Part shown: positions 1-3,792 of the stretch, piece after piece
Layout: each line of letters begins with the position of its first letter
Position numbering within the stretch: the stretch's first letter is position 1
DNA from: Pseudomonadota bacterium
Lineage (GTDB): Bacteria; Pseudomonadota; Alphaproteobacteria; Rhizobiales; Beijerinckiaceae
NCBI GenBank assembly: GCA_023426505.1
Contig: JAFAAP010000275.1
Span: forward strand, 1-6,348
Direction of reading: 5' to 3'
Length of the DNA stretch: 6,348 nt
Notes under the pieces: generated by a model
What the model saw: only the letters and a program-made list of their open reading frames with translations
Told to the model about the DNA's origin: nothing
Databases searched by the model: none
Position numbers and translations under genes: made by a program

Positions 1-232
1 GGGCCAAGGCATAGGCGAGCAGACCTGCAAGGATGGCACCAGCGAGCAGTAGACCTCCCGTCCGCCACAGGGCGGCATAAATGGGTCCGAACGCCTCCGA
101 AAGGGGCTGCTCGACCATTACAGTCCAATCCGGTCCAGAAACCGGGGCGGCTGCTGCTGCGATGGGGTTGCCCTCGCCATCGTGGCTCGTAGCGGAACCC
201 GTATTGGCGGACCCAACCGCCTCTCGGATTGC
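1..232 (-). pseudogene. In-frame remainder of the interrupted dCache sensor (end of Cache domain and second membrane helix)
   Basis: I translated the minus strand beyond the TAG at 233-235 in the same frame. All 77 codons to the window edge are open. They read as the expected continuation: AIREAVGSANTG, then GNPIAAAAAPVSG, then GPDWTVMVEQP (about codons 263-273 of the full frame), the usual last strand of a dCache domain. A hydrophobic stretch, GGLLLAGAILAGLLAYALA (about codons 289-307), is the second membrane helix. No frameshift and no further stop is present, so the single nonsense codon is the only lesion visible. The frame runs off the left edge, where a HAMP linker and an output domain would be expected. 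A separate start here is unlikely: the only ATG (codon 269) sits inside the conserved WTVMVEQ strand. Confidence 0.75.
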
Positions 233-235
233 CTA
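233..235 (-). other. In-frame amber stop interrupting the sensor gene
   Basis: The minus strand reads TTC TAG GCA here, giving ...TLAPF, stop, AIREAV.... Family-like sequence in one frame on both sides shows that a sense codon has become a stop. A one-base change from CAG (Gln) is the simplest explanation. The cause could be a real nonsense mutation, a base-calling error, or a stop that is read through or suppressed; the sequence alone cannot separate these. Confidence 0.8.
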
Positions 236-922
236 GAAGGGAGCCAGTGTGGCCTCGTCCGCACCGCGTAGGACGAGGCTGATGTCGGGATGAGCCACAA
301 GCCGACCCGGGGCGTCCAACACGAAGGCGTAGCCCTTTTCTCCCACCTTGATCGAGGAGATCACATCCCAGATCAGCTTGAGGTTGACCTCGGCCACCAC
401 GATGCCAACAGACGGGCGGTTGCCGGAGATGGCCACGGTCAGATACGGCTCCGAACCGCGGTAGTAGCTGACTGCGCCATACCAGATCCGCGCCGCACGG
501 GCCCCAAGGACGGCAGGCTCCCCGGAGCGGTCGGTGCGGCTCTCGGTCCGGTTGAGGCCAATCCGTGAGACGTACAACCGCTCCCGTCCGGCACCGTCCA
601 CCAGGGTGAGACCGACGATCGCCGGCACCTGGCGCAGCAAGCGCGGGGCATCGATGCGCCGGCGCTCATCCGGCTCTTCGCCCCATGGGAGTTGGACCAG
701 CCAACCAAGTTGATTGGTGATGCCGTCAAGGAAACCCTGGATCTTGGAGGCGGCTGACCCGGCCTCCACCCCTAGCAGTTGATCGAGCCTGGCGCGCTGG
801 TCGCGATAGCCGAGCCACGCCTCACTGATACCGTTGGCGGCGAGGGGCACGACCACAGCCAGGAACAGCACGAGGAAATACTTCTGGAACAGGCCACGGA
901 ACCGGAAACGTCGCGCGGTCAT
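233..922 (-). CDS. dCache membrane sensor, N-terminal part, ended by an in-frame amber codon
   Basis: The frame encodes 229 residues. A short basic N-terminus (TARRFRFRG) precedes a hydrophobic helix at about residues 14-31, followed by a periplasmic region of about 200 residues. Residues 194-220 (GEKGYAFVLD, then LVAHPD) match the membrane-distal signature of double-Cache (dCache_1) ligand-binding domains. The family binds small extracellular ligands and passes the signal through a second membrane helix to a cytoplasmic output such as a histidine kinase, a nucleotide cyclase or a chemotaxis module. The output domain lies outside this window and cannot be named. The start at 922 is supported by GAGGGG eight bases upstream. 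The gene follows the substrate-binding protein gene by 112 bases on the same strand, so co-transcription is likely. The product stops at TAG just before the end of the Cache domain and lacks the second helix, so as read it is an anchored periplasmic fragment. The domain call is firm; the state of the gene is discussed at the stop codon. Confidence 0.8.
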   Translation of the reverse strand: MTARRFRFRGLFQKYFLVLFLAVVVPLAANGISEAWLGYRDQRARLDQLLGVEAGSAASKIQGFLDGITNQLGWLVQLPWGEEPDERRRIDAPRLLRQVPAIVGLTLVDGAGRERLYVSRIGLNRTESRTDRSGEPAVLGARAARIWYGAVSYYRGSEPYLTVAISGNRPSVGIVVAEVNLKLIWDVISSIKVGEKGYAFVLDAPGRLVAHPDISLVLRGADEATLAPF

Positions 923-930
923 GGTTCATG

Positions 931-936
931 CCCCTC
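931..936 (-). promoter_or_regulatory. Ribosome binding site of the dCache sensor
   Basis: The minus strand reads GAGGGG, then eight bases, then the ATG at 922. This supports the chosen start. Another ATG on the same strand at 929-927 is out of frame. Confidence 0.5.
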
Positions 937-969
937 AGCCTATCCGATGTGGGGCGGGTGGATGCCAGC

Positions 970-991
970 CCTGCCGAGCCCAATCGGCAGG
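970..991 (-). other. Perfect 8-bp inverted repeat between the binding-protein and sensor genes
   Basis: On the minus strand CCTGCCGA (991-984) and TCGGCAGG (977-970) are exact reverse complements around a 6-base loop. It lies in the 112-base gap after the binding-protein stop codon (1035-1037). No T-run follows, so it is not a typical intrinsic terminator. It could lower readthrough into the sensor or protect the 3' end of the upstream message; both are inference. Confidence 0.4.
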
Positions 992-1034
992 AGCCCTTGC
1001 CGCCGGAGGCGATGCTGACGACGCCGCATGAACG

Positions 1035-2135
1035 TCATTCGACCACCTCGTCAGCCTCGGCAAGGAGGTGTTGTGGGATGTCGAGACCCAGCGTCCGGGC
1101 GGTTTTGAGGTTGATGACCAGCTCGAATGTGGTCGGTTGCTGGACGGGCATGTCCGCCGGATTGGCACCGTTGAGGATCTTTCCGGCGTAAATGCCAATC
1201 AGGCGAAAGGCCGCGGTGAGGCTCGGTCCATAGCTGATGAGGCCACCGGACTCGGCGAACTCGCGCCACGCATAGATCGCCGGAACAGCATGGCGCGATG
1301 CCAGCGCCGCGATCTGCTCGCGCTGGTTGGAGAGGAACGGATCCGAGCTGACGACGAGCCCGCCGGCGTGCAGCGGGCGCAGAGCGGCGAAGGCATCCTC
1401 GATCTCGCCTGCGGTGGTGGCCGTCACGATCGGGAGCTCTAGTCCCCTGGCGCGGGCGAAGTCCTCGGCGATCGCGATGTTCCGCTTGGCATTCGTATTG
1501 TTCGGGTTCACCAGCAGGGCAATCACCCTAGCGTGCGGAAGCAGCTCGGACAGCAGTTCAAGGCGTTTCGTCGTCAACTCGTCAGCGATCAAGCTGACCC
1601 CGGTGAGGTTCCCGCCCGGCCGGGCGAAGCTGGCCACGAGGCCTAACTCGACCACGTCGGCGCCACGCCTGAAGACGATCGGGATCGTCGAGGTTGCGCC
1701 TTTGAGCGCGAGTGCCGTCGGGAGGCCGCCCGACGAGACGATCACGTCGACCTTGCGGCTGACGAGCTCGGCGGCCAAAGCGGGTAGCCGATCATAGCGG
1801 CCCTCCGCCCAGCGATGTTCGATTGCCACGTTCTGTCCCGCGACATAGCCGGTTTCGTTCAGTCCCTCGTGGAACGCAGGCGCAAACGGTGCCCACCCGC
1901 TGGGCGAGCCCGTGCCAAGGATGCCGATCACGGGCATCGCCTTCCGCTGCGCGCGCAGGGCGCCCGGCCACGCAGCCGCCGCGACGCCCAACAGGATCAA
2001 TTCGCGGCGCCTTATTCGGAAATGCGTCCTCTCTGGAGCCTCCAGCGGCTCGGTAACAGGGTCACGATCACGGGGGAAGCTCAAGAACGGCCCATGCGAG
2101 AGGTAGTGCCGAAGCCTCTGGATAGGTGCGCCCAT
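1035..2135 (-). CDS. ABC transporter substrate-binding protein (ABC_sub_bind type)
   Basis: The 366-residue product is a periplasmic binding protein of the ABC_sub_bind (TrpX-like) family, which has the type I periplasmic-binding fold; ligands are mostly unknown. A twin-arginine-like leader (RRREL at 42-46, then LILLGVAAAAWP) ends in ALRA, with likely cleavage after residue 62, leaving a mature protein of about 304 residues. Family landmarks are MPVIGILGTGSP (68-79), ARPGGNLTGVS (171-181), LVNPNN (208-213), the AWREFAESGGLISYG block (289-303), and the C-terminal YAGKILNGANPADMPVQQP (316-334) with TFELVINLKTA. The start has AGGAGG five bases upstream. It leaves an unusual 41-residue extension before the arginines, whereas relatives usually begin directly at MRRRE. 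Here that codon is ATA, so the upstream ATG is preferred. No permease or ATPase gene is visible; the next gene is a dCache sensor, which suggests a binding protein used partly for sensing. Confidence 0.9.
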   Translation of the reverse strand: MGAPIQRLRHYLSHGPFLSFPRDRDPVTEPLEAPERTHFRIRRRELILLGVAAAAWPGALRAQRKAMPVIGILGTGSPSGWAPFAPAFHEGLNETGYVAGQNVAIEHRWAEGRYDRLPALAAELVSRKVDVIVSSGGLPTALALKGATSTIPIVFRRGADVVELGLVASFARPGGNLTGVSLIADELTTKRLELLSELLPHARVIALLVNPNNTNAKRNIAIAEDFARARGLELPIVTATTAGEIEDAFAALRPLHAGGLVVSSDPFLSNQREQIAALASRHAVPAIYAWREFAESGGLISYGPSLTAAFRLIGIYAGKILNGANPADMPVQQPTTFELVINLKTARTLGLDIPQHLLAEADEVVE

Positions 2136-2140
2136 GGCAA

Positions 2141-2160
2141 CCTCCTCTCATCCAAGAGGA
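2141..2160 (-). promoter_or_regulatory. Ribosome binding site of the binding-protein gene, held in a 6-bp hairpin
   Basis: Read as mRNA, UCCUCU (2160-2155), the loop UGGAUG (2154-2149) and AGAGGA (2148-2143) form a perfect stem. The strong Shine-Dalgarno core AGGAGG occupies 2146-2141, five bases before the ATG at 2135. Four of its six bases are therefore in the 3' arm of the hairpin, paired with an anti-Shine-Dalgarno-like arm. The pairing is directly visible. Translational control through opening of the hairpin is inference. Confidence 0.5.
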
Positions 2161-2173
2161 CGCTCTCAGTTAC

Positions 2174-2203
2174 ATGGTAGCACGGTTTTGCTGAGTTCGG
2201 TAA
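2174..2203 (-). promoter_or_regulatory. Weak candidate promoter for the binding-protein gene
   Basis: On the minus strand TTACCG (2203-2198) and TACCAT (2179-2174) stand 18 bases apart, matching three and four bases of the TTGACA and TATAAT consensus. Transcription would start near 2167, giving a leader of about 30 bases that carries the ribosome-site hairpin. The match is poor; I offer it only as the best placed candidate. Confidence 0.18.
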
Positions 2204-2431
2204 ACGGCCTTACCCGCAATTCTCGGAGTGAGCCATTGACGGATATCGCACGCAGCAGCTTGTACACTCGGAAGGTCTCAAAATGGCATGGGGCCGACCT
2301 TGGCCCAACGTCAGAACTGCGGCCGAGAGCGGATCTTCACAGCGGGTCACTTCAGACCGAGGTCGATCCCTTGTGGCTCCAAGAGACGTGAACGGCGGAC
2401 ACCCGCGTCAGCTAGGGGAAAGTACCGTGGC

Positions 2432-3427
2432 TCATCTGCTGGTCAGCGACATGGCTGCATCGCCATAGCGCTTGCCGGCGAACTTTTCCGGCGCCAGCAT
2501 GTCACCGAGCGTCTGAAGCTCGTCTGACGAAAGCGTAATCTCCGCAGCAGCAACGTTCTGCTCCAGATGCCCGATCTTCCGCGCCCCGGGAATGGGCACG
2601 ATGAAATCCCCCTGGTGGAGAACCCAGGCAAGTGCGAGCTGTGCGGCCGTCACGCCCTTATTTGTCGCCATCTCCTCCAGCAGCTTCACGAGCGAGGCAT
2701 TGGCGGCCATGTTCTCGGGACTGAAGCGCGGAAGCGTCCGCCGGAAATCATCAGCACCAAAGTCCTCCGGTTTCTGGATCTTACCTGTCAGGAAGCCGCG
2801 GCCGAGTGGGCTGAATGGCACAAAGCCGATGCCAAGTTCGTGGCAGGTGTCGAGGATTTCGCCTTCCGGATCGCGGGTCCAGAGCGAGTACTCGCTCTGA
2901 AGCGCGGAAATTGGATGGACAGCATGAGCCCGGCGGACGTGGGCGGCTCCCGCTTCGGAGAGGCCGAGTGTGCGGACCTTGCCTTCCTTCACAAGGTCCG
3001 CCATCGCGCCGACCGTATCCTCGATCGGCACCTGCGGGTCGACGCGGTGCTGGTAGAAGAGGTCGATCACCTCGACCCCGAGCCGCTTCAACGACGCCTC
3101 GGCCACTTCGCGGACATGCTCCGGTCGGCTGTCGAGGCCTGACATGGCGTCCGCACCCCTCTTGCTGGTGTCGATCCGAAAGCCGAACTTGGTGGCGATC
3201 ACCACCTTGTCCCGATACGGTTTCAACGCCTTGCCGACCAGCCTTTCGTTGTCGAACGGGCCATAGACCTCGGCTGTGTCAAAAAAGGTGACGCCAAGAT
3301 CGATGGCCCGATGAAGGGTGTGGATGGCTTCCTGCTCGTCCTGACCACCATAGGCGTGGCTCATTCCCATGCAGCCGAGCCCGACTGTCGAAACGGAGAG
3401 GTGAGGGCCGAGTTTGCGCGTCTTCAT
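2432..3427 (-). CDS. Aldo/keto reductase
   Basis: This complete 331-residue protein has the length and motifs of the (alpha/beta)8-barrel aldo/keto reductases, nearest to the bacterial AKR13-like group. It is a soluble cytoplasmic enzyme expected to reduce aldehydes or ketones with NADPH; the physiological substrate is not evident. The catalytic tetrad is intact: Asp50 and Tyr55 (FFDTAEVYG), Lys80 (IATKFGF) and His127 (FYQHRVD). Other landmarks are GLGCMGMS (16-23), SEYSLW (178-183), SPLGRGFLTGK (206-216) and the cofactor-binding IPGARK (279-284) followed by Glu289 and Asn291. The start at 3427 begins with the typical MKTRKLG and has AAAAAGG nine bases upstream. The gene stands alone: 296 bases separate it from the next gene downstream, and it diverges from the cyclase gene across 365 bases. 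No regulator gene adjoins it. The family call is secure; substrate and physiological role remain open. Confidence 0.95.
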   Translation of the reverse strand: MKTRKLGPHLSVSTVGLGCMGMSHAYGGQDEQEAIHTLHRAIDLGVTFFDTAEVYGPFDNERLVGKALKPYRDKVVIATKFGFRIDTSKRGADAMSGLDSRPEHVREVAEASLKRLGVEVIDLFYQHRVDPQVPIEDTVGAMADLVKEGKVRTLGLSEAGAAHVRRAHAVHPISALQSEYSLWTRDPEGEILDTCHELGIGFVPFSPLGRGFLTGKIQKPEDFGADDFRRTLPRFSPENMAANASLVKLLEEMATNKGVTAAQLALAWVLHQGDFIVPIPGARKIGHLEQNVAAAEITLSSDELQTLGDMLAPEKFAGKRYGDAAMSLTSR

Positions 3428-3578
3428 CAGGCGATACCTTTTTCACACCATAGAGCACTACAGAAGTTCCTGGATGCGGCGGGTGAGATCAAGACCAAAC
3501 CGACCCAAATCGCAGTTCCTAGGGCCACACGGGAGCAAGCCGAATGTCTGGATCTGCGGGGTAAGGGGACCCCGGCAC

Positions 3579-3693
3579 GGCCACGCTGAAGGGCAGGGGG
3601 TGACCCTGAAGAGACATTCCGTAGTGGGCTTGTGTAACGGGAAGTCGGGCATCGCCCGCCCAGCCCCACCTCAAACCGCTTCAGCGTAAGGCC
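3579..3693. repeat. Imperfect long-range inverted repeat enclosing about 90 bases
   Basis: ACGCTGAAG at 3583-3591 is the exact reverse complement of CTTCAGCGT at 3679-3687. Outside it, GGCC (3579-3582) can pair with GGCC (3690-3693) if two bases (AA, 3688-3689) bulge. The enclosed segment includes the CGGGC-ATC-GCCCG hairpin. The element could be a structured RNA, a small non-autonomous mobile element with terminal repeats, or chance: a 9-base match is not rare in 365 bases. No clear target-site duplication flanks it. Confidence 0.3.
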
Positions 3694-3780
3694 CCATCTG
3701 ATGACCTCCCATGATGGCGCTCGCTGCATGAGCGGCCTCGGTGTATCCTCTCGGCAAGCTGCGGCCTCTCACCACTCGCC

Positions 3781-3785
3781 AGGAG
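3781..3785 (+). promoter_or_regulatory. Ribosome binding site deciding the GTG start of the cyclase gene
   Basis: AGGAG stands seven bases before the GTG at 3793. The frame is closed upstream by TGA at 3712-3714, and no in-frame ATG or GTG lies between, so this site fixes the start. Confidence 0.7.
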
Positions 3786-3792
3786 ACAGGAC

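Larger units (their letters stand above)
2136..2431. other. Intergenic region between the aldo/keto reductase and binding-protein genes
   Basis: These 296 bases follow the reductase stop and precede the binding-protein start; both genes are on the minus strand. Beyond the ribosome-site hairpin and a weak promoter candidate, I see short inverted repeats: GGTAA/TTACC at 2199-2203 and 2210-2214, and GGGCC/GGCCC at 2291-2295 and 2302-2306. There is also a loosely repeated motif (CCGAG followed by GATC near 2324-2338 and again near 2358-2368). No intrinsic terminator with a T-run is evident after the reductase. Short open frames here (for example 2134-2391 plus) lack ribosome sites and family resemblance. 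The stretch may be decayed repeat sequence of the kind scattered in rhizobial genomes, which I cannot verify. Confidence 0.4.
3428..3792. other. Divergent intergenic region between the aldo/keto reductase and cyclase genes
   Basis: These 365 bases must carry the promoters for both divergent genes, yet no convincing -35/-10 pair is visible on either strand. The region is rich in inverted repeats: CGGGGT/ACCCCG around a 6-base loop (3557-3574), CGGGC/GCCCG around ATC (3646-3658), and a longer-range pair described separately. Several frames stay open across it. One on the plus strand reads ALQKFLDAAGEIKTKPTQIA and ends at 3589, looking somewhat protein-like. One on the minus strand (3729-3427) ends in TGATG overlapping the reductase start but has a Ser/Arg/Pro-rich, unconvincing composition. 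I recognise none of them and leave them uncalled. Confidence 0.4.

Noticed and set aside
118..300. A 60-codon minus-strand frame spanning the amber codon in another frame
   Set aside because: The sensor continues in its own frame on both sides of the TAG, so a frameshifted product here is not needed. The translation is Arg/Ser/Pro-rich.
290..568. A 92-codon plus-strand frame opposite the sensor
   Set aside because: It is antisense to the conserved dCache region; the His/Asp-rich translation has no family resemblance.
1327..1797. A 156-codon plus-strand frame opposite the substrate-binding protein
   Set aside because: The minus-strand protein has full family motifs across this interval. The plus frame is Ser/Arg/Ala-rich with no family resemblance.
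2393..2407. Short GCGG/CCGC hairpin after the reductase stop as a terminator
   Set aside because: It has only four base pairs and no T-run on the minus strand, so a terminator call is not supported.
2567..3142. A 191-codon plus-strand frame, with others at 2592-2900 and 2815-3291
   Set aside because: All are shadows of the aldo/keto reductase, whose tetrad and cofactor motifs are intact on the minus strand.
3427..3729. A 100-codon minus-strand frame whose TGA overlaps the reductase ATG (TGATG), with a partial GAGG before its start
   Set aside because: The overlap imitates translational coupling, but the Ser/Arg/Pro/Gly-rich translation has no recognisable motif, and the reductase has its own ribosome site.
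3721..3749. TCGCTG and TATCCT, 17 bases apart, as a plus-strand promoter for the cyclase gene
   Set aside because: The -35 match is only about two bases of six, no better than chance in this sequence.
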